Positions 27,683 through 37,044 of a DNA stretch of 64,000 bases are shown in pieces (the stretch's first letter is position 1; each line of letters opens with the position of its first letter). Position numbers and translations under genes: made by a program. The stretch is from Accumulibacter sp. (GTDB lineage: Bacteria > Pseudomonadota > Gammaproteobacteria > Burkholderiales > Rhodocyclaceae): positions 62,001 to 126,000 of the forward strand of contig NZ_JAMTDX010000008.1 of NCBI RefSeq assembly GCF_023806625.1, given 5' to 3'. Under the pieces are notes generated by a model. It ran no database searches. It had not been told where the DNA came from and worked only from the letters and a program-made list of their open reading frames with translations.

Positions 27683-28061
27683 CGAACTAATCCTTCCTTG
27701 GATTCACACATCAAACAAAATGCGGCATTCTAGCAAACAGGCCGCTTCTTTGCCAATCATCAGAACGCAGCGGCGAGTCCCCGGGCCCGCGAGCCCGCGA
27801 AGTGGAGCCGCTAACCAGAGGGTTGTGCATCAATCGACTGCGCGGCCACTCTGCGCTGTTGCCCACTCACTTCCCCAACGGCCGGTCTTGCCTGACCGCC
27901 CGGCTACGGCGGCGCGCAGCATGCTGCGCGCAACCCCGCCTTCGCTCTCGCGTATCGATCCGATAGGTCTCGGCATTCGCTCCATGAGGGAAAGGAAGGG
28001 ACCCTCCGCTTCCCTGGCGCGGGCCATCTCGGCCGGCTCGCGACGATTTCCTCGCAACCTC
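27683..28061. other. Intergenic region between fabG and acpP
   Basis: 379 bases without a gene. It contains the acpP promoter near its acpP end and repeat copy B near its fabG end; the stretch between them shows nothing I can name. The gap is longer than in most fab operons and appears to be filled by the repeat. Confidence 0.6.
27727..27756 (-). promoter_or_regulatory. Sigma70-type promoter for acpP
   Basis: On the minus strand -35 TTGGCA (27751-27756), an 18-base spacer and -10 TAGAAT (27727-27732), each one base from consensus, predict a start near 27720 and a 38-base leader. Confidence 0.65.
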
Positions 28062-28065
28062 TCAG
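27967..28065. repeat. Dispersed intergenic repeat, copy B
   Basis: Core CCGGCTCGCGACGATTTCC followed by TCGCAACCTCTCAG. Its outer part holds a palindrome of the type AAGGAAGGGACCCTCCGCTT. The last bases coincide with the fabG stop codon (28062-28064), as in copies A and C. Confidence 0.65.
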
Positions 28066-28811
28066 CCCATGAACATGCCGCCATTGACATGCACGGTCGT
28101 TCCGGTGATGTAGCCCGCGTCGGCCGAAGCGAGAAAAGCCACCGCCGCGGCAACGTCTCCGGGGGCACCCAACCGGCCGAGCGGAATGCTGGCCAGCAGC
28201 GCCTCCCTCTGCCGGTCGTCGAGCGACCTGGTCATGTCGGTGTCGATCAGCCCGGGAGCAACGCAATTGACCGTGATGTTCCGGCTGCCAAGCTCTCGAG
28301 CAAGCGCCCGAGTCATTCCCCCGACGCCGGCCTTGGCCGCACAGTAGTTGGCCTGGCCAGGATTTCCGGCGTGGCCGACGACCGACGTCACATTGATGAT
28401 TCGCCCGTAACGAGCCTTCATCATGCCGCGCAGTACGGCGCGCGAGAGCCTGAAGACGGCCTTCAGGTCGGTATCGAGCACCGTGTCCCAGTCCTCGTCC
28501 TTGAGCCGCATGGCCAGATTGTCGCGGGTGATGCCGGCGTTATTGACCAGGATCGAAACTGCCCCGTGGGTCTTCTCGATCTGAGCGATCAGCGCGTCCA
28601 CCTGTCCGCCGTCGCGCACATCGAGGAGTGCACCTTCTCCCTTGCCACCCGCTTCGCCGAGCATCGCCGAGACTCTTGCGGCTCCCTCGACGGTCGTCGC
28701 CGTACCGACCACGCACGCTCCCCTGGCCGCCAACGCCAGGGCGATCGCCTGTCCGATTCCGCGAGACGCGCCCGTCACCAGTGCCACCTGCCTGTCCAGC
28801 ATCGTCGTCAC
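28062..28811 (-). CDS. fabG: 3-oxoacyl-ACP reductase
   Basis: NADPH-dependent short-chain dehydrogenase that reduces 3-oxoacyl-ACP in fatty-acid elongation. The 249 residues contain the cofactor motif TGASRGIGQAIALALAARGA, the NNAG of strand 4 (LVNNAGITRDNLAMRLKDED), and the catalytic Ser-Tyr-Lys in NVTSVVGHAGNPGQANYCAA followed by KAG. The start overlaps the fabD stop (ATGA). The end GGMFMG is typical. The stop codon lies in repeat copy B. Confidence 0.97.
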   Translation of the reverse strand: MTTMLDRQVALVTGASRGIGQAIALALAARGACVVGTATTVEGAARVSAMLGEAGGKGEGALLDVRDGGQVDALIAQIEKTHGAVSILVNNAGITRDNLAMRLKDEDWDTVLDTDLKAVFRLSRAVLRGMMKARYGRIINVTSVVGHAGNPGQANYCAAKAGVGGMTRALARELGSRNITVNCVAPGLIDTDMTRSLDDRQREALLASIPLGRLGAPGDVAAAVAFLASADAGYITGTTVHVNGGMFMG

Positions 28812-29752
28812 TCCAACGTTGCGATTGCGTTGTCGAGCGCGGCCAGGTCGGCCAGGGCGACACTGGCCAAGCTGTCGGCGCAGCGCCGGGTCAGTCCGGC
28901 GAGAACCTTACCCGGACCGCATTCGGCCACCGTCGTCAGGCCGTCGATCGCCGCGATCCGGCGAATCGTCTCGACCCAGCGTACCGGCGAATACGCCTGG
29001 CGGACCAGTGCCTCCTTGATCTTCAGAGGCTCGACCTCGATCGCCACGTCCACGTTGTTGATCACCGGCAACTGCGGCTCTGCGAAGCTCAGGTCCGCAA
29101 GACGCTCGGCAAGTCGGTCCGCGGCTGGCCTGATCAGCGAAGAGTGGAAAGGAGCCGAGACTGGCAGGAGAAGCGCCCGTTTTGCACCACGCGCCTTGCA
29201 CAGCTCGCACGCCCTTTCGACCGCCGCCCGACTGCCGGCGATCACCGTCTGCCCGGGCCCGTTGAAATTGACCGGCTCGACGACCGATCCACCACCGATC
29301 GCCGCCTGGGCCTCGCTGCAGGCCTCGGCAATCGTCTCGTCGTCGAGATTGAGAATCGCAGCCATCGCGCCGGTGCCCAGCGGCACCGCTTCCTGCATCG
29401 CCGCAGCACGCAGGCGCACGAGCGGCACGGCATCAGCAAAGGCGATCACCCCCGCTGCGACCAGCGCCGAGTATTCGCCGAGGCTGTGACCGGCGACCAC
29501 TGCCGGAACCCTTCCCCCCCGGTCGAGCCACAGGTGATAGACCGCCACCCCCGCCGCAAGCATCACGGGCTGGGTGTTGACCGTCTGTGCCAACGCATCG
29601 GCAGGCCCCTCGGCGAGCAAGCTCCACAAATCCTCGTCGAGAGCCTCCGATGCCTCGGCGAAAGTGGCCCGGATCACCGCAGAATCGCCGTAGGCCGACA
29701 TCATCCCGACCGACTGCGAGCCCTGACCGGGAAAAACGAAAGCGAAAGCCAT
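28808..29752 (-). CDS. fabD: Malonyl-CoA:ACP transacylase
   Basis: Loads malonate from CoA onto ACP. The 314-residue protein starts MAFAFVFPGQGSQSVGMM, has the nucleophilic Ser in VVAGHSLGEYSALVAAG (near 92), Arg in the region VRLRAAAMQEAV (near 117) and His in LPVSAPFHSSLI (near 200). It sits 11 bases after fabH and overlaps fabG. Confidence 0.97.
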   Translation of the reverse strand: MAFAFVFPGQGSQSVGMMSAYGDSAVIRATFAEASEALDEDLWSLLAEGPADALAQTVNTQPVMLAAGVAVYHLWLDRGGRVPAVVAGHSLGEYSALVAAGVIAFADAVPLVRLRAAAMQEAVPLGTGAMAAILNLDDETIAEACSEAQAAIGGGSVVEPVNFNGPGQTVIAGSRAAVERACELCKARGAKRALLLPVSAPFHSSLIRPAADRLAERLADLSFAEPQLPVINNVDVAIEVEPLKIKEALVRQAYSPVRWVETIRRIAAIDGLTTVAECGPGKVLAGLTRRCADSLASVALADLAALDNAIATLE

Positions 29753-29763
29753 GTCTGTGCCTT

Positions 29764-30723
29764 TCAGAACTCGAGCAGGACCGCACCCCAGGTGAAACCA
29801 CCGCCAACGCCTTCGAGCAGGACCTTGTGTCCCGGGCGGATCCGTCCGTCACGAACGGCCTCGTCGAGCGCCAGAGGCACCGACGCGGCCGACGTGTTGC
29901 CATGTCGATCGACGGTGACGACCACCCTGTCCATCGGCATCCTCATCTTCTTCGCCGTGGCCTCGATGATGCGCACGTTCGCCTGGTGCGGAATCAGCCA
30001 GTCGACCGCCGAAGGAGGGATCCCTGCCGCTGCGCAGCACTCCTCGCCGACTTCGGCGAGCACACGCACGGCGAACTTGAACACTGCCTGTCCATCCATC
30101 CGCAGAAACGGATCGCCGATGACCTTGCCGCCCGAAACACTGCCTGGCACCGACAGGATGCCGTGATGCGCGCCGTCGGCATGCAACGCGGTACTCAGGA
30201 TGCCGGGCCGATCGGAAGCTTCGAGCACGACGGCACCCGCGCCATCGCCGAAAAGGACGCAGGTTCCCCGCTCCGACCAGTCGAGTATCCGTGAGAAGAC
30301 CTCTGCGCCGACGACCAGGGCGCGGCGATGACTGCCCGAGCGGATGAACTTGTCGGCAACGACGAGCGCATAGACGAAGCCGCTGCACACGGCTTGCACG
30401 TCGAATGCAGTCGCGCCCCGATTGCCCAGCTTGCCCTGGAGCAGGCAGGCGGTGCTCGGGAAGATGAAATCGGGCGTCGACGTCGCGACGATGATCAGAT
30501 CGAGATCCGCTGCTTCAACGCCGGCTGCGGCAAGCGCCCGGGTACTCGCCTCGAGACCCAGGCCGCTCGAGGTCTCGGCGCCCTCCGCGAGGTGACGGAA
30601 CCTGATTCCGGTCCGGCTGGCGATCCACTCATCGTTGGTTTCGATCCCGCGCCGAGCCAGGTCAGCGTTGCTGACCGGCTCGCCGGGCAGGAAGCTGCCG
30701 ATCCCGGTGATTCGCGAGAACAT
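29764..30723 (-). CDS. fabH: 3-oxoacyl-ACP synthase III
   Basis: Starts fatty-acid synthesis by joining acetyl-CoA and malonyl-ACP. The active-site Cys lies in [20 protein letters not shown], the His in [19 protein letters not shown] and the Asn in [17 protein letters not shown]. The start at 30723 ([19 protein letters not shown]) matches the family and follows plsX by one base; the frame extends to 30759, which would add 12 non-conserved residues. 319 residues is typical. Confidence 0.97.
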   Translation of the reverse strand: MFSRITGIGSFLPGEPVSNADLARRGIETNDEWIASRTGIRFRHLAEGAETSSGLGLEASTRALAAAGVEAADLDLIIVATSTPDFIFPSTACLLQGKLGNRGATAFDVQAVCSGFVYALVVADKFIRSGSHRRALVVGAEVFSRILDWSERGTCVLFGDGAGAVVLEASDRPGILSTALHADGAHHGILSVPGSVSGGKVIGDPFLRMDGQAVFKFAVRVLAEVGEECCAAAGIPPSAVDWLIPHQANVRIIEATAKKMRMPMDRVVVTVDRHGNTSAASVPLALDEAVRDGRIRPGHKVLLEGVGGGFTWGAVLLEF

Positions 30724-30724
30724 C

Positions 30725-31744
30725 CTACGCCGTCTCCCGAAGCGGTTGCCGCTGCGCAACCCGTTCGCTGATTCGCCCCAGAACGCCGCTGCCCGCTTCG
30801 TCTGCGGCCCTCTCCAGAGCCCGCCGGAAAGCCAGCGAATCAGCCGAGCCGTGGCTCTTGACGACGATGCCCTTCAGGCCGAGCAGTGTCGCCCCGTTGT
30901 ACTGGCGGTGATCGACACGCTTCCGGAAGCGATTGAGCATCGGCAGCGCAAAGAGGGCCGCCGCCCGGGTCAGCGGATTGCGGCTGAATTCCTGACGGAG
31001 GAAGGTGGCCAGAAGTTGCGCCAGACCTTCCGATGCCTTGAGAGCCACGTTGCCGACGAAGCCATCGCAGACGATCACGTCGGCGTCGCCCTTGTAGATT
31101 CCATCACCCTCGACATTGCCGACGAAGTTGAGGCCGGACTCCCAGAGCAATTCGGCAGCGCGTTTCACGACGTCGTTGCCCTTGATCTCTTCTTCGCCAA
31201 TGTTGAGGATGCCGACCGTCGGGCGATCGCGATGCTCGATCGCGGCGACGAGCGAAGTGCCCATGATCGCGAACTGCAGCAGATGGTCCGGCGTGCAGTC
31301 GACATTCGCACCCAGGTCGAGAACATGCGTGTGACCCTTCAACGTCGGCAGAACCGCGCAGATCGCCGGGCGATCGATCCCTGGCAACATCTTGAGGACG
31401 AAGCGGGACACGGCCATCAGGGCGCCGGTGTTCCCCGCCGAAACACAGGCGTCCGCCTCGCCCTGCTTGACGAGATCGACGGCCACGCGCATCGACGAGT
31501 CCTTCTTGTTGCGCAGGGCCAAGGCAGGCGACTCGTCCATCTCCACGACTTCACTGGCGTGACGGATCGCGACTCGACCGCCTCCCGCGCTACCCAGCAG
31601 GGGCCGGAGGCTGTCGTCCAGGCCAACGAGAACCACCCGCAGGTCGGATCGGTCGCGCACGAGGTCGAGAGCCGCGGGAACCGTGACCCTCGGCCCATGG
31701 TCACCCCCCATGCAGTCGACGGCGACGGTGATGCTCATCCGCAT
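30725..31744 (-). CDS. plsX: Phosphate acyltransferase PlsX
   Basis: Makes acyl-phosphate from acyl-ACP, linking fatty-acid to phospholipid synthesis at the membrane. The 339 residues start with [20 protein letters not shown] and contain [20 protein letters not shown] and [20 protein letters not shown], all hallmark motifs. It is placed between rpmF and fabH as in most proteobacteria. Confidence 0.97.
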   Translation of the reverse strand: MRMSITVAVDCMGGDHGPRVTVPAALDLVRDRSDLRVVLVGLDDSLRPLLGSAGGGRVAIRHASEVVEMDESPALALRNKKDSSMRVAVDLVKQGEADACVSAGNTGALMAVSRFVLKMLPGIDRPAICAVLPTLKGHTHVLDLGANVDCTPDHLLQFAIMGTSLVAAIEHRDRPTVGILNIGEEEIKGNDVVKRAAELLWESGLNFVGNVEGDGIYKGDADVIVCDGFVGNVALKASEGLAQLLATFLRQEFSRNPLTRAAALFALPMLNRFRKRVDHRQYNGATLLGLKGIVVKSHGSADSLAFRRALERAADEAGSGVLGRISERVAQRQPLRETA

Positions 31745-31807
31745 TCCCGAAAAAGAAAAGGCAGGCAGTTCACCATCGGATGAAGCTGCCTGCCCGATCC
31801 GCCGGAA

Positions 31808-31987
31808 TCACTCCCCGGAACCCTTGGCGACCTTCTTGCCCCGATAGAACCCCGTGGGGCTCACGTGATGGCGCAGGTGGACCTCCCCGGTCGTCGGCTC
31901 GACTGCCAACGGCGGGGCGCTCAGGAAATCGTGTGCACGGTGCATGCCGCGCCTCGACGGAGACTTCTTGTTCTGCTGTACAGCCAT
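31808..31987 (-). CDS. rpmF: 50S ribosomal protein L32
   Basis: A 59-residue ribosomal protein, [20 protein letters not shown] then [20 protein letters not shown] and a C-terminus with [14 protein letters not shown]. It lacks the two Cys pairs of zinc-binding L32, like the E. coli type. The start at 31987 is fixed by the family N-terminus; an 18-residue upstream extension of the frame is not real. The yceD-rpmF-plsX order is canonical. Confidence 0.97.
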   Translation of the reverse strand: MAVQQNKKSPSRRGMHRAHDFLSAPPLAVEPTTGEVHLRHHVSPTGFYRGKKVAKGSGE

Positions 31988-32085
31988 AACGCACTCCAGG
32001 AAAATCAGACTCAGAGCTTCCGGCCAAATCTGCTGCGCCACCGATCGGCGCCGTTGTCCGGTCGCTCACTCCTCGCCTGTCTACA

Positions 32086-32155
32086 TGTCTCGCCATTCGC
32101 TCGCTTGCGCCGTGCATCTCGCCCTGCTCGCGACGATTTCTTCACAAACTCTCAG
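32086..32155. repeat. Dispersed intergenic repeat, copy C
   Basis: Core CCTGCTCGCGACGATTTC followed by TTCACAAACTCTCAG. It lacks the inner palindrome of copies A and B, going directly to GCGCAAGCGAGCGAATGGC on the minus strand. Its end coincides with the yceD stop codon (32152-32154). Confidence 0.65.
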
Positions 32156-32646
32156 TTCCTTCTCGCGGCCATCCCGGCGAGCACCGAGAAGGGCGAAACC
32201 CTCTCCGACTCCCCACCGCCAACCGGCAGGTGGCAATCGTCGTGCCGCGGCGCGACGGGAAGCGCGAGGAGGATCTCGTCCTCGATCAGCGACTCGACGT
32301 CGAGTGCCTTCTGATGCGGCAGAAAATCCCGCGAGTCGTCTTCCAGTTGCTCCTGCGTCAGGTCATCCTCGTCCTCGACGAACTCGATCAGGCTGCGCAG
32401 CCGCAGCGGATACTCGATCGCTTCCAGGCAGCGCTGGCAGCACAACGCCAGAACTCCCTGCACTTCAACGACCAGCAGCCCCCTGCCGCGCGACGCCGCC
32501 CCGCCTGCGAGGCGATAGACCAGCGAACCCGCAGGGTCGGCCAGCAAGTCGAAGAGCCGAGTCAACGTGGCGACCGGCACCTCGCCGTGCAGAACTCCGC
32601 CCTCGCGGCAGAAAGCGTCGCTGTCAATCAGCGTCCGTTGCGACAT
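32152..32646 (-). CDS. yceD: YceD/DUF177 protein (23S rRNA accumulation)
   Basis: A 164-residue cytoplasmic protein of the DUF177 family, linked to 23S rRNA accumulation in bacteria and plants. The zinc-type Cys pair and its acidic sequel are visible: LALCCQRCLEAIEYPLRLRS then IEFVEDEDDLTQEQLEDD. It starts MSQRTLIDSDAFCREGG. It is the first gene of the fab operon. No Shine-Dalgarno sequence is visible, and the predicted promoter would give an almost leaderless message. Confidence 0.92.
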   Translation of the reverse strand: MSQRTLIDSDAFCREGGVLHGEVPVATLTRLFDLLADPAGSLVYRLAGGAASRGRGLLVVEVQGVLALCCQRCLEAIEYPLRLRSLIEFVEDEDDLTQEQLEDDSRDFLPHQKALDVESLIEDEILLALPVAPRHDDCHLPVGGGESERVSPFSVLAGMAARRN

Positions 32647-32655
32647 AAGGCGCGC

Positions 32656-32684
32656 ATGATATTATCTTCACCTTTTGAAGTCAA
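32656..32684 (-). promoter_or_regulatory. Sigma70-type promoter for yceD-rpmF-fab operon
   Basis: On the minus strand -35 TTGACT (32679-32684), a 17-base spacer and -10 TATCAT (32656-32661) predict a start near 32649, only about three bases before the yceD ATG at 32646. It is either a leaderless transcript or a chance match. Confidence 0.45.
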
Positions 32685-32749
32685 AGCCGCCAGCCGACGA
32701 TCTGCACCGTTTGGTGTGCGGATCGTCACGCGCTTCGGCGGCGTTCACG

Positions 32750-33355
32750 ATGCCCAGAGTCCCGCTCGTCCTCGCCTCGGGTTCCCCCTACCGACGTGAA
32801 CTGCTCGCCCGCCTCGGTCTGCCGTTCGAAATCGCCACACCTGCCGTCGATGAGACGCTGCGACCGGATGAAAGGCCTGAAGCTGCCGCTCTGCGACTCG
32901 CCGAAGCCAAGGCGCGTGCGGCGGTCGCCGACCATCCCGAAGCCCTGATCATCGGTAGCGACCAGGTTGCCGTACTCGACGGCGAGGCCTTCGGCAAACC
33001 GGGCGACCACGAAAGCGCCGTCCGCCAGTTGAGGACGATGCGCGGGCGCAGCGTCGACTTCTTCACTGGTCTCTGCCTGCTCAATGCACAGGACGGTCGC
33101 GTGCACCTGCGCGGCGTCCCGACCGTGGTGACCTTTCGTGACCTGAGTGACGCAGAGATCGAGTCGTACCTGCGCATCGAACGGCCGTATCAGTGTGCAG
33201 GCAGCGCCAAATCCGAGGGACTCGGCATCGCCCTGATTGCCCGAATCCAGGGCGACGACCCGAATGCGCTGATCGGCCTGCCGCTGATCGCACTCTGCGA
33301 TCTGCTGCGCATCGAACAGATCGACCTCTTCGCCGACGCCGCGGCGAAGCAGTGA
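32750..33355 (+). CDS. Maf-like nucleotide pyrophosphatase (YceF type)
   Basis: A 201-residue house-cleaning enzyme of the Maf family, which hydrolyses modified or non-canonical nucleoside triphosphates. It starts [20 protein letters not shown] and has the conserved [20 protein letters not shown], the catalytic Asp in [20 protein letters not shown], and [17 protein letters not shown] in place of the YKGKAGAYGIQG of MafA, which suggests the YceF (m7GTP-type) subgroup. The ATG at 32750 is preferred over the longer frame from 32675. It is divergent from yceD and overlaps the next gene by four bases. Confidence 0.9.
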   Translation: MPRVPLVLASGSPYRRELLARLGLPFEIATPAVDETLRPDERPEAAALRLAEAKARAAVADHPEALIIGSDQVAVLDGEAFGKPGDHESAVRQLRTMRGRSVDFFTGLCLLNAQDGRVHLRGVPTVVTFRDLSDAEIESYLRIERPYQCAGSAKSEGLGIALIARIQGDDPNALIGLPLIALCDLLRIEQIDLFADAAAKQ

Positions 33356-34095
33356 GCTCAGCGCGCGAAGCGGAGCCAGTTCGCCCGCCCCGCGGGCACC
33401 TCTATCTGATCCCCGTGCCTCTGGGGCAGACGCCACCCGTTTCGGTGCTGCCTGATCCGGTTCTCGCCTGCACGCGCCGGCTGACCCATTTCGTCGCCGA
33501 GAATGCGCGGACGGCGCGCGCTTTCATCAGGTCGGTCGGGTCGACCTGGCCGCTGCAGCAGATCCTGATCAGCGAGCTCAACGAGCATACCCCGGCGAGC
33601 GAAGTGGCCAGCCTGCTCGAACCGGCGCTCGCCGGAACCGACCTCGGCCTGGTGTCCGAATCCGGGTGCCCGGGCGTCGCCGACCCCGGCGCGGCGCTGG
33701 TCGCGCTGGCCCATCGGCTGGATGTCCCGGTTCATCCACTGATCGGGCCATCGTCGATACTGCTGGCCCTGATGGGCTCGGGCCTGTCGGGACAGAACTT
33801 CGCCTTTCACGGCTACCTGCCGACTGCCACAGCAGACCGCGAACGGCGTCTTCAGGTCCTGGAGAAGGAGTCGCGGATCCTGCGGCGGACGCAGATCTTC
33901 ATCGAGACCCCGTATCGCAATGCTCATCTGCTCGCTTCTTTGATCCGCGTCTGTGCTCCCGGCACGCTGATCTGCGTGGCCACCGACCTGACCCTGGACA
34001 GCCAGCAGATCAGCACCCATGCGGTCGCCGAATGGCGCCGTCGGCTACTACCCGCAATCGATCGGCGACCGAGCGTCTTCCTGCTTCAAGCGTAG
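33352..34095 (+). CDS. Tetrapyrrole-methylase-fold methyltransferase (RsmI-like)
   Basis: A 247-residue SAM-dependent methyltransferase of the RsmI/tetrapyrrole methylase fold: [35 protein letters not shown], the [20 protein letters not shown] loop and [16 protein letters not shown] are the family segments. It differs from true RsmI (longer, with a C-terminal domain), so rRNA methylation is not assured. The GTG start at 33352 shares GTGA with the maf stop, which indicates coupled translation. It converges with sppA 19 bases downstream. Confidence 0.85.
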   Translation: MSSAREAEPVRPPRGHLYLIPVPLGQTPPVSVLPDPVLACTRRLTHFVAENARTARAFIRSVGSTWPLQQILISELNEHTPASEVASLLEPALAGTDLGLVSESGCPGVADPGAALVALAHRLDVPVHPLIGPSSILLALMGSGLSGQNFAFHGYLPTATADRERRLQVLEKESRILRRTQIFIETPYRNAHLLASLIRVCAPGTLICVATDLTLDSQQISTHAVAEWRRRLLPAIDRRPSVFLLQA

Positions 34096-34114
34096 GCGGA
34101 TTGCCCTGAACCGG

Positions 34115-35080
34115 TCAGTGGAAGAGCGGCAGTCCGGAAACCAGCGAATCGGCCAGCCCGCCCGGTCCGCCGGTGCGCAGACGCCGGGCGAAACGTTCGG
34201 CGAGGTTTTCCTTGATCGTGAAGTCGACCAGCCGGTCGGCCTTGATCACGTCGCGCGCGACCGACCCGACCGTACCGTAGCCGTCGGCCAGCCCGAGGCG
34301 GATGCTCTGGCTGCCGGTCCACATCAGCCCGCTGAACATTTCGGGAGTCTCCTTCAGCCGCTGCCCTCTCCCTCGCCGGACGACCTCGATGAACTGCCGG
34401 TGGATCTCGCGGAGCATCACTTGCGCGTGTTCCTTCTGCCTCGCGTCCTGTGGCGAGAACGGATCGAGAAACCCCTTGTTCTCTCCAGCGGTCAGCAGCC
34501 GGCGCTCGATGCCGAGCTTCTCCATCGCGCCGGTAAACCCGAACGCGTCCATCAGAACGCCTATCGAGCCAACGATGCTCGCCTTGTCCACGAAGATCTT
34601 GTCGGCGGCTACGGCCACGTAATAGCCACCCGAGGCGCAGACGTCCTCGACCACGGCGTACAGCGGAATCTGCGGGTGTTTGGTCCGCAGGCGCCGGATC
34701 TCGTCGTGGACGATTCCGGCTTGAACGGGACTGCCGCCCGGGCTATTCACGCGCAGGATCACCCCGGCAGTTCCCTTGTCGTCGAAGGCCTGCTGCAGCG
34801 CGTCGGTGATGTTCTGGGCACTCGCCTCGCCCTGTGCCTCGATCGTACCATGCAGGTGTATCACCGCCGTGTGCCGGCCATCGGCAAGCGGTTCCGGCGC
34901 ACCCCAGTCGACGACCAAGACCAGCACGGCGACAAAGTAGCCCAGCGCGGCGAGCTTGAAAAAGATGCCCCAGCGACGTCGAGCCCGCTGCTCGTTGAGG
35001 GCTGCGAAGGCAACCCGCTCCAGCAGTTGCCGCTCCCATTGGGGTTCGTGTTCCGGGGTGCTCAAGATTCCGGCTCGCAT
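34115..35080 (-). CDS. sppA: Signal peptide peptidase SppA (36K type, S49)
   Basis: Membrane-bound serine protease that degrades cleaved signal peptides. 321 residues with one N-terminal membrane helix (about 43-65, FFKLAALGYFVAVLVLVVDW). The catalytic Ser is in VCASGGYYVAVAADKIFVDK, and the Lys in the adjoining KASIVGSIGVLMDAFGF. The NSPGGSPVQAGIVHDEIRRL segment is characteristic. The start overlaps the Rieske gene's end by 19 bases. Confidence 0.93.
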   Translation of the reverse strand: MRAGILSTPEHEPQWERQLLERVAFAALNEQRARRRWGIFFKLAALGYFVAVLVLVVDWGAPEPLADGRHTAVIHLHGTIEAQGEASAQNITDALQQAFDDKGTAGVILRVNSPGGSPVQAGIVHDEIRRLRTKHPQIPLYAVVEDVCASGGYYVAVAADKIFVDKASIVGSIGVLMDAFGFTGAMEKLGIERRLLTAGENKGFLDPFSPQDARQKEHAQVMLREIHRQFIEVVRRGRGQRLKETPEMFSGLMWTGSQSIRLGLADGYGTVGSVARDVIKADRLVDFTIKENLAERFARRLRTGGPGGLADSLVSGLPLFH

Positions 35081-35421
35081 CCAGTGAAATAGATCGCGCC
35101 ATCACGTTCCTCGACAGCTAACGGCGCCAGCCCCCTCCCGTTGCAGCGGCCGCCGAGGCAACGACCGTCTTCAGGCGAGTAGAGCGCACCGTGAGTGGCA
35201 CAGATCAAGTATACCCTGGAATCGTCGAAGAACTCGCTGGGCTGCCAGTCGAGTTCCACGGGCAGATGCGCACAGCGATTGAAGTAGGCAACCGCGCGGC
35301 CCCTGAAGCGCACTGCGAAGGCCTGTTCATCCGCCCCATGGAAATTCACCGTGAAGCGGATACCCGGACCACCATCGACCAGTTCGGCAGAGGCACAGAT
35401 CAGGCGTACCGGCGCAACCAC
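35062..35421 (-). CDS. Rieske [2Fe-2S] domain protein
   Basis: A 119-residue stand-alone Rieske ferredoxin-like protein. The two cluster boxes are FNRCAHLPVELDW (Cys-x-His) and LICATHGALYSPEDGRCLGG (Cys-x2-His); the surrounding fold is complete. No membrane anchor or signal peptide is evident, so it is probably a soluble cytoplasmic electron carrier; no oxygenase genes are adjacent. The gene overlaps both gph (22 bases) and sppA (19 bases), a conserved-looking compact block. Confidence 0.9.
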   Translation of the reverse strand: MVAPVRLICASAELVDGGPGIRFTVNFHGADEQAFAVRFRGRAVAYFNRCAHLPVELDWQPSEFFDDSRVYLICATHGALYSPEDGRCLGGRCNGRGLAPLAVEERDGAIYFTGCEPES

Positions 35422-36056
35422 GCGCGAAGCTCCTCGCTGTGTTGAAGACAGGCCAGAGGCCGGAACCGACCGAGATCGGCAGCCGTGTGGGCGCCGTAGC
35501 TCACGGCCAGCGACTGCACGCCGGCGTTGCTGGCCATCTGCAAGTCATGCGTCGTATCGCCGATCATCAGCGCCTTGTCCGCGTCGACCGACAGTTCGTC
35601 GAGCAACTCGTGGAGCATCTGCGGGTGCGGCTTCGAAAAACACTCGTCGGCACAACGCGAGGCGTCGAAGTACGAGCCGATGCCGCTGGCCGCGAGCGCC
35701 CGGTCGAGTCCGTGACGGCTCTTTCCGGTGGCCACGGCGAGCAGGAACCCGTCGGCCGCGAGTTCGCCGATCAGTTCGGCAACACCAGCGAACAGTTGCA
35801 ACTCCTGGTCACCGGCGAGGTAATGATGGCGGTAACGTTCGGCGAGTTCCGGATAGCGATCCTCGCCGAGGTCGGGCAGCGCGTATTGCAGCGCCGCCTT
35901 GAGGCCCAGCCCGATGACGTGGCGAGCCCGCTCCTCGGGCGGCGGCACGAGGCCCAGGTCAGCGCAGGCCGAGGAAATCGCGCTGACGATTGCGCCGGCC
36001 GAATCGAGCAGCGTACCGTCCCAGTCGAATACCAGCAAATCAAATCTTCTCGCCAT
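35400..36056 (-). CDS. gph: HAD family hydrolase, phosphoglycolate phosphatase-like
   Basis: A 218-residue HAD phosphatase. Motif I is LLVFDWDGTLLDS (nucleophile Asp), motif II is the VATGKS stretch, motif III is the Lys of FSKPHPQML and motif IV is MIGDTTHDLQMASNAG. The alpha-helical cap domain of subfamily I is present. The precise substrate is not fixed by sequence; in betaproteobacteria this gene downstream of rluC is commonly called gph. It overlaps rluC by 17 bases. Confidence 0.88.
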   Translation of the reverse strand: MARRFDLLVFDWDGTLLDSAGAIVSAISSACADLGLVPPPEERARHVIGLGLKAALQYALPDLGEDRYPELAERYRHHYLAGDQELQLFAGVAELIGELAADGFLLAVATGKSRHGLDRALAASGIGSYFDASRCADECFSKPHPQMLHELLDELSVDADKALMIGDTTHDLQMASNAGVQSLAVSYGAHTAADLGRFRPLACLQHSEELRAWLRRYA

Positions 36057-37032
36057 AGTCCTGCTCCTCCGTCGCGGCGACGGTGTCCAGGAAGTTCCGC
36101 AGAGCTGCGGGCAGATCCGACTCCAGCAGCAGATCCCGACCTTCTATCGGATGCGGCAGACGAATCCTTGAGGCGTGCAGGAACATCCGCTTGAGACCCT
36201 CCCGGGCAAGCGTCCTGTTGAGCGCGAAGTCGCCATACTTCTCGTCGCCGACGATCGGGTGACCGAGCCCCGCCAGGTGAACGCGGATCTGATGCGTCCG
36301 CCCCGTTCTCAGCTGCGCTTCGAGCAGGCTGAAACTCTGCCATCGGGCGAGCAGTCTGAAGACCGTATGCGCGAATTTCCCATCGTCAGCAACCCGCACG
36401 CGCCGCTCGCCCGAGGCGAGCAGGTACTTGAGCAAGGGCAGCCGGACGTCGCGCACGGGTTCCATCCACCGCCCGGCGACCACCGCCAGATAGCGCTTGT
36501 CGGCTCGACGATCGGCCGGCGCTCCCGTGTGTTCGCGGAACGAGGCCTGCAGGGCAACCAGCGCCGAGCGCTTCTTGCCGAGCAGAAGGAGGCCCGAGGT
36601 CTCGCGATCGAGCCGGTGCGCGAGTTCGAGGAAGCGCGCCTCGGGACGCTGCCGGCGTAGCGCCTCGATGACCCCGAAACTCTCGCCGCTGCCGCCGTGG
36701 ACGGCTATCCCGGCAGGCTTGTCGACGACCAGCAGAGCGTCGTCTTCATGGACCACCGGCAGGCGGACCTTCCACTCGGCGCCGGCGACGACCTCGTGTT
36801 CCGCGCGAGCGATCCGCACGGGGGGAATTCGCAAGCGATCACCCGCCTGCAGCCGATACGAGACGTCGGCCCGACGCCCATTGACGCGCACCTGACCGCT
36901 GCGCACGATTCTGTAGACATGGCTCTTGGGGACCCCCTTGCAGAGCTTCAGCAACAGATTGTCGAGGCGTTGTCCGTGCTCATTGTCCGTGATCACCGCC
37001 TCGGTTACACAGTTTTTGCCAACTTCGACCAT
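36040..37032 (-). CDS. rluC: 23S rRNA pseudouridine synthase RluC
   Basis: Makes pseudouridines in 23S rRNA. 330 residues: an S4 RNA-binding domain at the N-terminus (RLDNLLLKLCKGVPKSHVYR, near 20), then the RluA-type catalytic domain with the catalytic Asp in LAHRLDRETSGLLLLGKKRS (near 155) and RTGRTHQIRVHLAGLGHPIV (near 270). The start at 37032 (MVEVGKNCVTEAV) is chosen as the first codon before the conserved S4 region. It is divergent from rne, and the rne promoter overlaps its start. Confidence 0.94.
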   Translation of the reverse strand: MVEVGKNCVTEAVITDNEHGQRLDNLLLKLCKGVPKSHVYRIVRSGQVRVNGRRADVSYRLQAGDRLRIPPVRIARAEHEVVAGAEWKVRLPVVHEDDALLVVDKPAGIAVHGGSGESFGVIEALRRQRPEARFLELAHRLDRETSGLLLLGKKRSALVALQASFREHTGAPADRRADKRYLAVVAGRWMEPVRDVRLPLLKYLLASGERRVRVADDGKFAHTVFRLLARWQSFSLLEAQLRTGRTHQIRVHLAGLGHPIVGDEKYGDFALNRTLAREGLKRMFLHASRIRLPHPIEGRDLLLESDLPAALRNFLDTVAATEEQDYGEKI

Positions 37033-37044
37033 TTTGAATATACT
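37016..37044 (+). promoter_or_regulatory. Sigma70-type promoter for rne inside the rluC start
   Basis: TTGCCA (37016-37021), a 17-base spacer and TATACT (37039-37044), each one base from consensus, predict a start near 37051. This gives rne a leader of about 376 bases. Confidence 0.65.
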
